DNA of 64,000 bases from VBDM01 sp035702665 (GTDB lineage: Bacteria; Pseudomonadota; Gammaproteobacteria; Burkholderiales; SG8-39). Within the stretch, counting starts at the first letter, position 1; every line of letters begins with the position of its first letter. The DNA is taken from contig DASSQD010000018.1 in assembly GCA_035702665.1 (NCBI GenBank), forward strand, positions 8,072 through 72,071, in the 5' to 3' direction. Below are positions 51,151-59,038 of this stretch, piece by piece. A model generated the notes under the pieces. It saw nothing but the letters and a program-made list of their open reading frames with translations. It ran no database searches and was not told the DNA's origin. The position numbers and the translations under genes are program-made.

Positions 51151-52296
51151 CTAGAACTTGTAGAGACCTTGGACCGCCATGGTCATCAAGGTCTTGCTGG
51201 TGTTGCCACTGTAGTCGACGAACACGGCCTGGTTGGCCTTGTCCTCCCGGACTTCGGCACGCAGCTCGAAGTTGTCGGCGGCGAGGTAGGCAAGCGTCAG
51301 CGTCCCTTCCGTGTACTTCGTTCCCGGCGTCGCGAGACCCGTAGTTCCAAAGTGGAAGCCGTCGTGATCGTCGAACGACTCCAGGCGTACGGAAGCGCGG
51401 TACTTGGGCGTGAGCAGGTAGCTTGCGTAGCCCGCGAACCCGCTGTACTTGGCCTTGCCTGAAGCCACGGCTTTGTCCTGGCTGAAGTCCAGATACTCCA
51501 GACCAACGGACAAGGCGTCGGTGAAGGCCCACGAAGCGACGATGTCGAACATCGTGCGGACACCGTTCGAGCCGGTCACCGTGCTTATCTCGTCTCCGCT
51601 GTAGCCAGAGACGGCGATGTTCAGGGGTTTGATCGGATTGAGCGTCACGCCGAGCTCAACGGTCTTCTGGCGGTTGGAATCGGTAAGCTGATCCCAACCG
51701 TTGTTCAGGCCGACGATGACGTTGATCGTGTCGCTCGCCGCCCACGTACCGCGCACGCCAGTGTGCGTAAAGGGAACCGCGCCGAACAGCATCGAGCGCG
51801 ACACGTTGTTATTGCCCGTGCTCGCGATCACCTCGGTACCTGCCAGTGTCGTGAACTTGCCTGCGATCGCGGTCAGGGGGCCGCCTGCCCACTGAGCGTA
51901 CGCCTGGGTTACATCGAACGTAGCGTTCGGGGTGGTAGTCAAACCAGCACCAGTGGAGGATTGGATGACGTTTGCGTCCCTGCCCGCCGTGATATTGACC
52001 AATCCCCCGAAGCCTTCCTTCGGTTGTTTGGCCAAGGTCAACCCGAGTTGATGCAGGGCGAACGAATTGTTCTGACTGTCGAAAACTCGTGTCGAGACCG
52101 CTGGTTTCCCGCTCGTGCCTTCGAGGTTCCTGTTCGAGTATGTGTACCCGGCATCGATGTACCCGCTCTCGGTGATGCCCGACGCCTCGAGCACCTTGTC
52201 GAGCGTCGGAGCCGCGGGAGCCTTGGCTTGCGCGAACGCCGCGACCGGGGCGGCGAACAGCGCTGAGATTGCGGAAGCTAGGACGATTTTTTTCAT
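51151..52296 (-). CDS. Outer-membrane beta-barrel porin (BBP2 family)
   Basis: The 381-residue protein has a signal peptide (KKIVLASAISALFAAPVAAF then AQA) and repeated amphipathic beta-strands, and ends in the C-terminal aromatic signature YKF of outer-membrane barrels. The segment ESGYIDAGYTYSNRN and the FALHQLGLTL block match BBP2-type porins. It probably allows a small nitrogen compound through the outer membrane. ATG 52296 has AAAGGGAT upstream. It heads a nitrogen-regulated operon with glnK and amtB, and a sigma-54 promoter is present upstream. Confidence 0.86.
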   Translation of the reverse strand: MKKIVLASAISALFAAPVAAFAQAKAPAAPTLDKVLEASGITESGYIDAGYTYSNRNLEGTSGKPAVSTRVFDSQNNSFALHQLGLTLAKQPKEGFGGLVNITAGRDANVIQSSTGAGLTTTPNATFDVTQAYAQWAGGPLTAIAGKFTTLAGTEVIASTGNNNVSRSMLFGAVPFTHTGVRGTWAASDTINVIVGLNNGWDQLTDSNRQKTVELGVTLNPIKPLNIAVSGYSGDEISTVTGSNGVRTMFDIVASWAFTDALSVGLEYLDFSQDKAVASGKAKYSGFAGYASYLLTPKYRASVRLESFDDHDGFHFGTTGLATPGTKYTEGTLTLAYLAADNFELRAEVREDKANQAVFVDYSGNTSKTLMTMAVQGLYKF

Positions 52297-52335
52297 TGCT
52301 ATCCCTTTCGTTGAGTTAAAAGACGAACCCGTATC

Positions 52336-52351
52336 AGCACGGCCCATGCCA
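52336..52351 (-). promoter_or_regulatory. Sigma-54 (RpoN) promoter of porin-glnK-amtB operon
   Basis: On the minus strand TGGCATGGGCCGTGCT matches TGGCACG-N4-TTGCW at all but two positions, with the essential GG (-24) and GC (-12) at the exact spacing. Transcription should start near 52325, about 29 bases before the porin ATG. This fits nitrogen control of glnK and amt. Confidence 0.82.
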
Positions 52352-52414
52352 ATTTTTTTTGCGCGCCGATTCAAAGAGTTGAGGCTTGTCGGCCGTTCGA
52401 GCGCGATTTCCGAA

Positions 52415-52429
52415 GCACCACCTTGGGGC
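52415..52429. promoter_or_regulatory. NtrC-like enhancer site
   Basis: GCACC-ACCTT-GGGGC is nearly the NtrC dyad GCACC-N5-GGTGC, with one mismatch. It lies about 90-104 bases upstream of the predicted sigma-54 start point, the normal enhancer distance. It probably binds NtrC encoded elsewhere; the NtrX in this window lacks the activator machinery. Confidence 0.55.
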
Positions 52430-52463
52430 GTAATGGAATCGTCATGCACTCACGGCGTGCGGT

Positions 52464-52484
52464 CCTCCGGGGCGCGGCCGGAGG
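52464..52484. repeat. Inverted repeat upstream of ubiK
   Basis: CCTCCGG-GGCGCGG-CCGGAGG is a perfect 7-bp stem with a 7-base loop, between the nitrogen regulatory region and ubiK. CGTTATTT follows, which is too weak for a confident terminator. It may separate the two divergent regulatory regions. Confidence 0.4.
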
Positions 52485-52526
52485 CGTTATTTCCACGTGC
52501 TAGACTCGATCGACGACGGCAAAACG

Positions 52527-52769
52527 ATGCCTCAGACCTCACCCCTCGAAGACTTGAGCGCGAGGATTCGCGACTTTCTCGCCGCCAGCCCCGCGAAGGA
52601 TCTCGAGAAGAATCTCCGCGCGCTGTTGACGGCGGCCTTCGCCAAGCTCGACCTGGCGACGCGCGAGGAATTCGAGGTGCAGACCCAGGTGCTTTCGCGG
52701 ACCCGCGAGAAGCTCGCGGAGCTGGAGGGGCGCGTCGTCGAGCTCGAGGCGAGGCTCAGGCAGAAGTAG
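52527..52769 (+). CDS. ubiK: Ubiquinone biosynthesis accessory factor UbiK (BMFP domain)
   Basis: The 80-residue protein has the family pattern LEDLSARIRDFLAASPAKDL, then KNLRALLTAAFAKLDLATRE and a C-terminal coiled coil ending LEARLRQK. UbiK assists the late ring-modifying steps of ubiquinone synthesis with UbiJ. ATG 52527 is preferred, but GTG 52497 in the same frame would add ten residues. It stands before comM in many betaproteobacteria, as it does here. Confidence 0.88.
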   Translation: MPQTSPLEDLSARIRDFLAASPAKDLEKNLRALLTAAFAKLDLATREEFEVQTQVLSRTREKLAELEGRVVELEARLRQK

Positions 52770-52776
52770 GCGCGCC

Positions 52777-54276
52777 GTGCCGCTCGCGGTGCTCCACAGC
52801 CGTGCGCTTGCCGGGCTCAACGCGCCCGAGGTCACGGTCGAGGTGCACCTCGCCAACGGGCTGCCGTCGTTCACCATCGTCGGTCTTCCCGACACCGAGG
52901 TGAAGGAAAGCCGCGATCGCGTCCGGGCCGCGCTCGTCAACTCGCGCTTCGAATTCCCGGCGCGGCGAATCACGGTCAATCTCGCTCCCGCGGAGCTGCG
53001 CAAGGAAAGCGGCCGGTTCGATCTGCCGATCGCGCTCGGCATCCTCGCCGCGTCGCAGCAGCTCGAGACGGCGGACTTCCCGAAATACGAGTTCGCGGGA
53101 GAGCTTTCGTTGACCGGCGAGCTGCGCCCGGTCCGCGGCGCGCTCGCCATGACCTGGCGCGCCGCGCAGGACGGCCGCTCTTTCGTGCTGCCGCCGCGCA
53201 GCGCCGACGAGGCTGCCCTCGTCGACGGCGCCGATATCTACCAGGCCGGGTCGCTTCTCGATGTTTGCGCGCATCTGAGCGGGCGGCAGACCTTGGCGCG
53301 TCCCGAAGTGCAGCGAGCAAGCGCCGCGCCGACCTACCCCGACCTTGCGGACGTGAAAGGTCAGGCGCAGGCGAAACGCGCGCTCGAAGTGGCCGCCGCC
53401 GGCGGGCACAGCGTGCTCATGGTCGGACCTCCGGGAACTGGAAAATCCATGCTTGCCGCGCGCTTCTCCGGGCTGCTGCCGCCGATGACCGGCGCCGAAG
53501 CCCTCGAATCCGGCGCTCTCGCCTCGCTCGGATCGGGCGGCTTCCGTCCGGAGCAATGGAAGCAGCGCCCGTTCCGCGCGCCTCATCACTCCGCCTCGAT
53601 GGTGGCGCTCGTCGGCGGCGGCGGCGATCCGCGGCCCGGCGAGATCTCCCTGGCGCACAACGGCGTGCTGTTCCTCGACGAGCTGCCGGAATTCGAACGC
53701 AGAGTGCTGGAGGCGCTGCGCGAGCCGCTCGAATCCGGGCGCGTCGCGGTCTCGCGCGCGGCACGCCAGGCGGAGTATCCGGCCCGCTTCCAGCTGATCG
53801 CGGCCATGAATCCCTGTCCCTGCGGCTACCTCGGCCACTATAGCGGCCGCTGCCGCTGCACCCCCGACCAGGTGGCGCGCTATCGCGGAAAGATATCCGG
53901 GCCCTTGCTGGACCGGATCGACATCCAGATCGAAGTGCCGACGCTGCGCGAGGAGGAATTGACCTCGGGGGCTCGAGGCGAGAGCTCGGAGCGCGTGCGC
54001 CGCCGCGTCGCGGCGGCGCGCGAGCGCCAGGGCGTGCGCCAGGAGAAGCTCAACAGCCAGCTGGGGCCGCGCGAGCTGGAGAAACACTGCGTCGCGGAAG
54101 AGAACGCCACGACCCTGCTCAAGCAGGCCATCGCGCGCCTCAACCTGTCGGCGCGCGCCTATCACCGGGTGCTCAAGCTCGCGCGCACGATCGCCGACCT
54201 GGCGGACGACGCGGGGATCCGCGTCGTCCACATGGCGGAAGCGATCCAATACCGGCGGCTGGACCGCGGGACCTAG
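52777..54276 (+). CDS. comM: Magnesium chelatase-like AAA+ ATPase ComM (YifB)
   Basis: The 499-residue protein has an N-terminal Lon-like domain and a AAA+ core with Walker A VGPPGTGKSM and Walker B LFLDELPEF. It also has a cysteine-rich CPCGYLGHYSGRCRCTPDQV and a C-terminal helical domain. ComM is a helicase that extends recombination during natural transformation. Despite the family name it has no role in chlorophyll synthesis. The start is GTG 52777, 7 bases after ubiK. It converges with the PrpD gene, overlapping stops by 4 bases. Confidence 0.94.
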   Translation: MPLAVLHSRALAGLNAPEVTVEVHLANGLPSFTIVGLPDTEVKESRDRVRAALVNSRFEFPARRITVNLAPAELRKESGRFDLPIALGILAASQQLETADFPKYEFAGELSLTGELRPVRGALAMTWRAAQDGRSFVLPPRSADEAALVDGADIYQAGSLLDVCAHLSGRQTLARPEVQRASAAPTYPDLADVKGQAQAKRALEVAAAGGHSVLMVGPPGTGKSMLAARFSGLLPPMTGAEALESGALASLGSGGFRPEQWKQRPFRAPHHSASMVALVGGGGDPRPGEISLAHNGVLFLDELPEFERRVLEALREPLESGRVAVSRAARQAEYPARFQLIAAMNPCPCGYLGHYSGRCRCTPDQVARYRGKISGPLLDRIDIQIEVPTLREEELTSGARGESSERVRRRVAAARERQGVRQEKLNSQLGPRELEKHCVAEENATTLLKQAIARLNLSARAYHRVLKLARTIADLADDAGIRVVHMAEAIQYRRLDRGT

Positions 54277-55631
54277 CCGCGGAGTTCGCGCAGGTCGGCG
54301 ATCCCGTCGAACGCCTTCCTCGCGGATTCCAGAGCGCGCTCGGCCCGCGCCGGCTCCCAGCCCCCGTAGCCCGCGTTCGAGCGGAACTTGCGCTCGATAT
54401 CCTCGCGCGTGAGCGGCTCCTGCATTCCGCCGCGGATATGCGGCTGGCGCTCCTCGAACACCCGCCCGTCCCCGAGCGTCATGCGGATGTGGCCGGTGTA
54501 GGCCCTCGGATAGGGATTGTCCGGGTCGACCGCATAGCGCACCTTGGAAGCGAGCTCGAGGATGCGCGGGTCGCTCGCGGTCTTTTCCGTGAACGCCTCG
54601 AAGCCCGCGCCCCCGGTGACGAAGGCGACGGCGATGTTGAAGGGCGTGCTGAACTTCGCGGCGTAGCCGTTCGCCGGGCGGTGCTTGGAAGCGAGCGGCT
54701 CCCACAGGCGGTGCACATAGCCCTCCGCGGTCTCGCAGAGAGCCTCGGCGACGTCCTCCGCGGCGAAGCCTTTCTTGGCGAGCCGGAGGGCGCAGTCGAT
54801 ATACGGCTGGTTCATCGTTCCCGTCGCGTAGGGCTTGAACGTGATGCCCGTCATCACCCAGCGGTCGCCGAGATCACGTAAGAGCACATCGAAATTTGCC
54901 TCCGCCGTATGCGCGAAGCCGTGGAACAGGCCGTGCGCGCCCTCGAACACGGTGCGCGGACCGAGAAAGCCCTCGCGCGCGATGCGCGCCGCGTGCAGGC
55001 CGATGCGCGCCGCCCAGCCCGCGTGGAGCCGCTTGGTCCACGCGCCCTCGGCGAGGTATTCGATGATGCCGCCCGCCATGCTGCCGGCGATGCCCAGCGC
55101 ATCGACCGACTGCTTCCGGTCGAGGCCCAGCGCCGCCGATACACCGAGGGTGGCGGCCATGGCGCCGAGCACGCTCGTCGGGTGGAATCCCGCCTTGTGG
55201 ATCAGCTTGGGCGCGACCAGGCTCAGGCGGCACAAGGTCTCGACGCCGGCCGCGATGCCGAGGAGGGCGGAGCGGCCGTCGCGCGAGAAGCGCTCGCACG
55301 CGGCGAGCACCGCGGGAACGACGACGGCGCCGGAGTGCACCGGCCCGCCCTCGAAGGTGTCGTCGAAGTCCTCGCCGTGCGCGGCGGTACCGTTGATCAT
55401 CGCCGCGTCTTCGGCGCTGAAGCCGCCGCCGTGGCCGATTGCGGTGCAGGGTCCGCCGCCGTCGACGCTCGCGATCAGCGCGCGCACGTAGTCCGTCGGC
55501 CGGGCGGCGACACAGAGTCCCGCGACATCGATCAGCAGGTCTTCGCAGCGCGAGCGAACGGCTGCAGGGAGGTTCTCGGCCGAGAGGGCCGCGACGCGGT
55601 CCGCCAGGCGTTCTGCGACGGACTGCGGCAT
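54273..55631 (-). CDS. MmgE/PrpD family protein (second copy in operon)
   Basis: The 452-residue protein has the MmgE/PrpD helical core: AAMINGTAAHGEDFDDTFEG, GVETLCRLSLVAPKLIHKAG, FHPTSVLGAMAAT and MTGITFKPYATGTMNQPYID. Members include 2-methylcitrate dehydratase, cis-aconitate decarboxylase and iminodisuccinate epimerase. I cannot distinguish these activities. ATG 55631 overlaps the tctC stop by one base (TGATG). It is the last gene of an operon that begins with another PrpD protein at 59039-60409; the two differ too much for a recent duplication. Confidence 0.88.
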   Translation of the reverse strand: MPQSVAERLADRVAALSAENLPAAVRSRCEDLLIDVAGLCVAARPTDYVRALIASVDGGGPCTAIGHGGGFSAEDAAMINGTAAHGEDFDDTFEGGPVHSGAVVVPAVLAACERFSRDGRSALLGIAAGVETLCRLSLVAPKLIHKAGFHPTSVLGAMAATLGVSAALGLDRKQSVDALGIAGSMAGGIIEYLAEGAWTKRLHAGWAARIGLHAARIAREGFLGPRTVFEGAHGLFHGFAHTAEANFDVLLRDLGDRWVMTGITFKPYATGTMNQPYIDCALRLAKKGFAAEDVAEALCETAEGYVHRLWEPLASKHRPANGYAAKFSTPFNIAVAFVTGGAGFEAFTEKTASDPRILELASKVRYAVDPDNPYPRAYTGHIRMTLGDGRVFEERQPHIRGGMQEPLTREDIERKFRSNAGYGGWEPARAERALESARKAFDGIADLRELRG

Positions 55632-56608
55632 CAGCGCACGGTCTTGACGCCGGCGTCCTCGAGGATGCCGCGCATCCGCATCGTGAACTCGTCGTAGAAC
55701 CTCGCCAGGTCGGCGGCGCCCTGGAAGCCGTCCTCGAACTGGTTGTCGGCGATGTACTTCTTCCACGACGCGGTGCGCGTCAGGCGGCGGCAGAAATCCT
55801 CCCAGTACGCGACGTTCGCCGCCGGAATTCCCGGCGGCGCGACCATGCCCCGCACCTGCGGCACGACCGGCACGTCGAAGCCGGCCTCCTTGAGCGTGGG
55901 CGCGTCGGGAAATCCCGGAAGGCGGTGCTCGCTCACCTGCGCGAGCACGCGCAGGTTGCCCGCCCGGATGTGCTCTCCGGCTTCCTCGGGCTCGATCACC
56001 ATGATGTCGACGTGCCCGCCGATCAGCGCGGCGATGCGTTCCCCGCCGCCCGGAAACGAGATGAACACCCAGCGCGCGCCCGTGGACTTCTGCAGGAGCT
56101 GACGTACCACGTTGTCGCGGCTGGTGTTGGAGCCGCCGGACTGCTTGAGCGCCCCCGGACGCTTCTTCGCCGCGTCGATGAAATCGGCGAGCGTCTTGTA
56201 CGGCGCGTCCGCCTTCACCGCGATCACCGCCGGCTCGAGCACGAGGCGCGCGATCGGCGTCAGGTCCCTCAGCGTGACCTTCGCTTCGGGGCTGACGAGC
56301 GGCGTCTGCAGCCAGACCCCAGTAAAGAGGCCGATCGTGTTCGGGTCGCCTCTTTTCTCCGCGAGATAGGCGGCGGCGACCGCCGAGTTCCCGCCGGGCT
56401 TGTTCACGACCACCATGCGCACCGGGAGAAGCTTCTCCCGTTCCGCCATGATGGCGAGCGCGCGCGCGAGCACGTCGCTGCCCCCGCCGGGCCCGGTGTG
56501 CACGACCAGCTCGACCGGCCGCGCGGGCTTGAACGTTTGCGCCATGGCCGCCGGGTGCGGGAGACCCGTCACCGCGGCGAGCAGGATCAGAGGGTAGCGG
56601 AGCTTCAT
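55631..56608 (-). CDS. Bug/TctC-family tripartite tricarboxylate transporter substrate-binding protein
   Basis: The 325-residue periplasmic protein has a signal peptide ending near AAMAQ and the opening RPVELVVHTGPGGGSDVLAR. It differs from the other three TctC proteins in the window by this HTGPGGG start. It precedes tctA by 19 bases on the transcript side and is the only copy encoded next to TctA and TctB, so it is probably the true receptor of that transporter. Confidence 0.92.
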   Translation of the reverse strand: MKLRYPLILLAAVTGLPHPAAMAQTFKPARPVELVVHTGPGGGSDVLARALAIMAEREKLLPVRMVVVNKPGGNSAVAAAYLAEKRGDPNTIGLFTGVWLQTPLVSPEAKVTLRDLTPIARLVLEPAVIAVKADAPYKTLADFIDAAKKRPGALKQSGGSNTSRDNVVRQLLQKSTGARWVFISFPGGGERIAALIGGHVDIMVIEPEEAGEHIRAGNLRVLAQVSEHRLPGFPDAPTLKEAGFDVPVVPQVRGMVAPPGIPAANVAYWEDFCRRLTRTASWKKYIADNQFEDGFQGAADLARFYDEFTMRMRGILEDAGVKTVR

Positions 56609-56627
56609 CGTTTCTCTCCTCGGCGAT

Positions 56628-58133
56628 CTAGGATTCGAGCGCCCGCAGGCGCCAGGCGTTGAACTTGCCGAACAGGGGGATCAGCAGGATCAGCAGCGCC
56701 AACGATAGCATCGACGCGGAAATCGGCCTGGACACCAGGATCGACAGGCTGCCCTGCGACATCATGAGCGACTGGCGCAGCGCGCGCTCCATGCCCGCGC
56801 CGAGCGCGAGGCCGAGGATGAGCGGCGCCGCGGGGTAGTCGAGCTTGCGCATCACGTAGCCCAGCAGCCCGAACGCGAGCAGCAGGCCCAGATCGAAGAG
56901 GCTTCCGGAAGCGCTATAGACGCCCACCATGGACACGCCCAGGATGAGCGGATAGAGCACGTACACCGGCAGCCTCAGCACCTGGGCAAACAGCGGCACG
57001 AGCGGCAGGTTCAGGACGAGCAGCATCACGTTGCCGATGTACATGCTCGCCACCAGTCCCCAGAAGAGATCCGGATGCTCCGGGATGAACAGCGGCCCCG
57101 GCTTGAAGCCCCACAGCACCAGCGCGGCGAGCAGGATCGCGGTCGTGCCCGATCCCGGGATGCCGAGCGTGAGCAGCGGCACGAGCGCGCCGCCGGTCTC
57201 CGAATTGTTCGCGCCCTCGGGCGCGGCGACGCCCTCGATGACTCCGGTGCCGAACTGGTCGCGGCGCCGGGAGACCGCCTTCTCCAGGCCGTACGAAAGA
57301 AAGGAAGCGATCGTCGAGCCTCCGCCGGGCAGCGTCCCGACCAGAAAGCCGACCACCGATCCGTTGACGAAGGCGAAGCGGCAATCCTTGAGGTCCTGCC
57401 AGGTCGGCAGGAGGTTGCGCAGCCCGCGGGGCACTTCGAGCAGGGGCGCGTCCTCGCGCGCCTCCATGTTGGCGAGAACCTCGCCGAGGGCGAACACGCC
57501 GATCGCGACGACGACGAAGTCGATCCCCGAGAGCAGCTCGAGCTGTCCGAAGGTGAAGCGCGAAGTGGTGCTGAAGGGGTCGGTGCCGACGGTCGCGATC
57601 CACAGGCCCGCCAGCGCCGCGAGCAGCGCCTTCAGCATCGAACGCCCCGCGAGCAGCACCACCAGCGCGAGTCCGAGCGACATGAGGGCGAAGTACTCCG
57701 GCGAGCTGAAGGACAGCGCGAACCGCGCGAGCGGCGGAGCCACCAGCATCAGCCCGACCACGCCGACGGTCCCCGCGACGAACGAGGCGATCGCGGCGAT
57801 GCCGAGGGCCGCTCCCGGGCGCCCCTTGCGCGCCATCTGGTAGCCGTCGATGCAGGTCACGACCGACGCCGATTCTCCGGGGACGTTCATCAGGATCGAC
57901 GTGGTGGAGCCTCCGTACTTGGCGCCGTAGTAGATCCCGGCGAGCATGATGATCGCCCCGGCCGGGCTCATGCTGAAGGTGAGCGGCAGCAGCATCGCGA
58001 TGGTCGCGGGCGGCCCCAGTCCGGGAAGCACGCCGACCACGGTCCCCAGGAACACGCCGACGAAGCACCACAGCAGGTTCGCCGGCGCCAGCGCTACCGA
58101 GAACCCGTGCAGAAGGCCCGTGACGATGTCCAT
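56628..58133 (-). CDS. Tripartite tricarboxylate transporter large membrane subunit (TctA family)
   Basis: The 501-residue protein has about twelve helices and the TctA signatures GVLPGLGPPATIAMLLPLTF near the N-terminus, GAKYGGSTTSILMNVPGES near 70-88 and the matching NNSETGGALVPLLTLGIPGS block near 310-330. It is the channel of a secondary carboxylate importer powered by an ion gradient. It starts one base after tctB and belongs with tctC in a full TctABC set. Confidence 0.95.
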   Translation of the reverse strand: MDIVTGLLHGFSVALAPANLLWCFVGVFLGTVVGVLPGLGPPATIAMLLPLTFSMSPAGAIIMLAGIYYGAKYGGSTTSILMNVPGESASVVTCIDGYQMARKGRPGAALGIAAIASFVAGTVGVVGLMLVAPPLARFALSFSSPEYFALMSLGLALVVLLAGRSMLKALLAALAGLWIATVGTDPFSTTSRFTFGQLELLSGIDFVVVAIGVFALGEVLANMEAREDAPLLEVPRGLRNLLPTWQDLKDCRFAFVNGSVVGFLVGTLPGGGSTIASFLSYGLEKAVSRRRDQFGTGVIEGVAAPEGANNSETGGALVPLLTLGIPGSGTTAILLAALVLWGFKPGPLFIPEHPDLFWGLVASMYIGNVMLLVLNLPLVPLFAQVLRLPVYVLYPLILGVSMVGVYSASGSLFDLGLLLAFGLLGYVMRKLDYPAAPLILGLALGAGMERALRQSLMMSQGSLSILVSRPISASMLSLALLILLIPLFGKFNAWRLRALES

Positions 58134-58134
58134 G

Positions 58135-58602
58135 CTAGAAGCCCAGGAGGCCGGACGGAAGCGGCAGTCCGAGCGCGAGGTCGAACACCAGATAGAAGCC
58201 GGCGCCGACCGCTGCCGCCGTGATCGCCGCGGTCGCGGCGGGCTTCCGGTACATGACGGCCACGATGAAGTAGGTCAGCAGCGCGAGGCCGGCGACGAAG
58301 CCCAGCACCTTGAACAGGGCGACCGCCGCGGCGAGCGCGAGCCAGGCGGACAAGGCCCGGCCGACGCGCCGCCAGTCGATCCCGGGAATTGCGGCGGGCG
58401 CGCGCCGCCGCAGACTCGAGACGACGAGCAGAAGCGACAGGGCGAGCATGGCGAGCCCGTACCACAGCGGGAAGAACCCGGCGCCGGGGCCCTCGGCACC
58501 GAGGTAGTCCCACTGCCAGGCTTGCACCACGATGAACAGGCCGAGGAGCGCGAGCGCGACCCCCGACCACAGATCGCCCGATCTCCGGGTTCCCTCCTCC
58601 AA
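58135..58602 (-). CDS. Tripartite tricarboxylate transporter small membrane subunit (TctB family)
   Basis: The 155-residue protein has four hydrophobic helices and the family layout: a hydrophilic start, a first helix GVALALLGLFIVVQAWQW, the GPGAGFFPLWYG loop, and two closely spaced helices at the C-terminus. It partners TctA. It begins 18 bases after the VOC gene stop and ends one base before tctA. Confidence 0.93.
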   Translation of the reverse strand: MEEGTRRSGDLWSGVALALLGLFIVVQAWQWDYLGAEGPGAGFFPLWYGLAMLALSLLLVVSSLRRRAPAAIPGIDWRRVGRALSAWLALAAAVALFKVLGFVAGLALLTYFIVAVMYRKPAATAAITAAAVGAGFYLVFDLALGLPLPSGLLGF

Positions 58603-58620
58603 CGCTCTCCTCCTGCCTCT

Positions 58621-59016
58621 TTATTTCTTCTTGCGCGGCTTCTTGTAGCGGTGCCTGGGAACGATCTCGCAGACCGTGCCGCCGGGCGCGCGGAACTTCA
58701 CCGGAACCACTCCGGGATCGCTGATGATCTCGCAGCCGTAGGAGCGGATCTCGCGCTCGGCGCGTGCGAGGTCGTCGACCTCGACCGCGAAGTGGTGGAT
58801 GCAGGGGCCGTCGCCCGCCGCCTTGGATTCCGCCGAATCCGTTCCGGCGTCGTACTGCATGATCGACAGGTCGATCGCCCCGTCGGACAGGTGCCGCGAG
58901 GTGTGGTCGCGCACCTTTCCGGTCCTGGCGACCTTGAAGCCGAACACCTTCTCGTAGAACTGCGTGGTGCGCTTCAGATCGTCGACCTTGAGCGCGATGT
59001 GCACGATTCGATTCAT
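58621..59016 (-). CDS. VOC (glyoxalase/dioxygenase superfamily) protein
   Basis: The 131-residue protein has paired beta-alpha-beta-beta-beta units, with VHIALKVDDLKRTTQFYEKV first and IHHFAVEVDDLARAEREI second. His7, His96 and Glu120 may be metal ligands, and the C-terminus is a short lysine-rich tail. Family activities include glyoxalase, methylmalonyl-CoA epimerase and ring-cleavage dioxygenase. Its position between the first PrpD and the transporter suggests it acts on the imported acid. Specific function unknown. Confidence 0.85.
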   Translation of the reverse strand: MNRIVHIALKVDDLKRTTQFYEKVFGFKVARTGKVRDHTSRHLSDGAIDLSIMQYDAGTDSAESKAAGDGPCIHHFAVEVDDLARAEREIRSYGCEIISDPGVVPVKFRAPGGTVCEIVPRHRYKKPRKKK

Positions 59017-59038
59017 GGAAATCTCCGGTGACGTCCCT

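Noticed and set aside
52777..54276. Magnesium chelatase for bacteriochlorophyll synthesis
   Set aside because: The Lon-like domain, cysteine-rich insert and ubiK neighbour identify ComM/YifB, not BchI.
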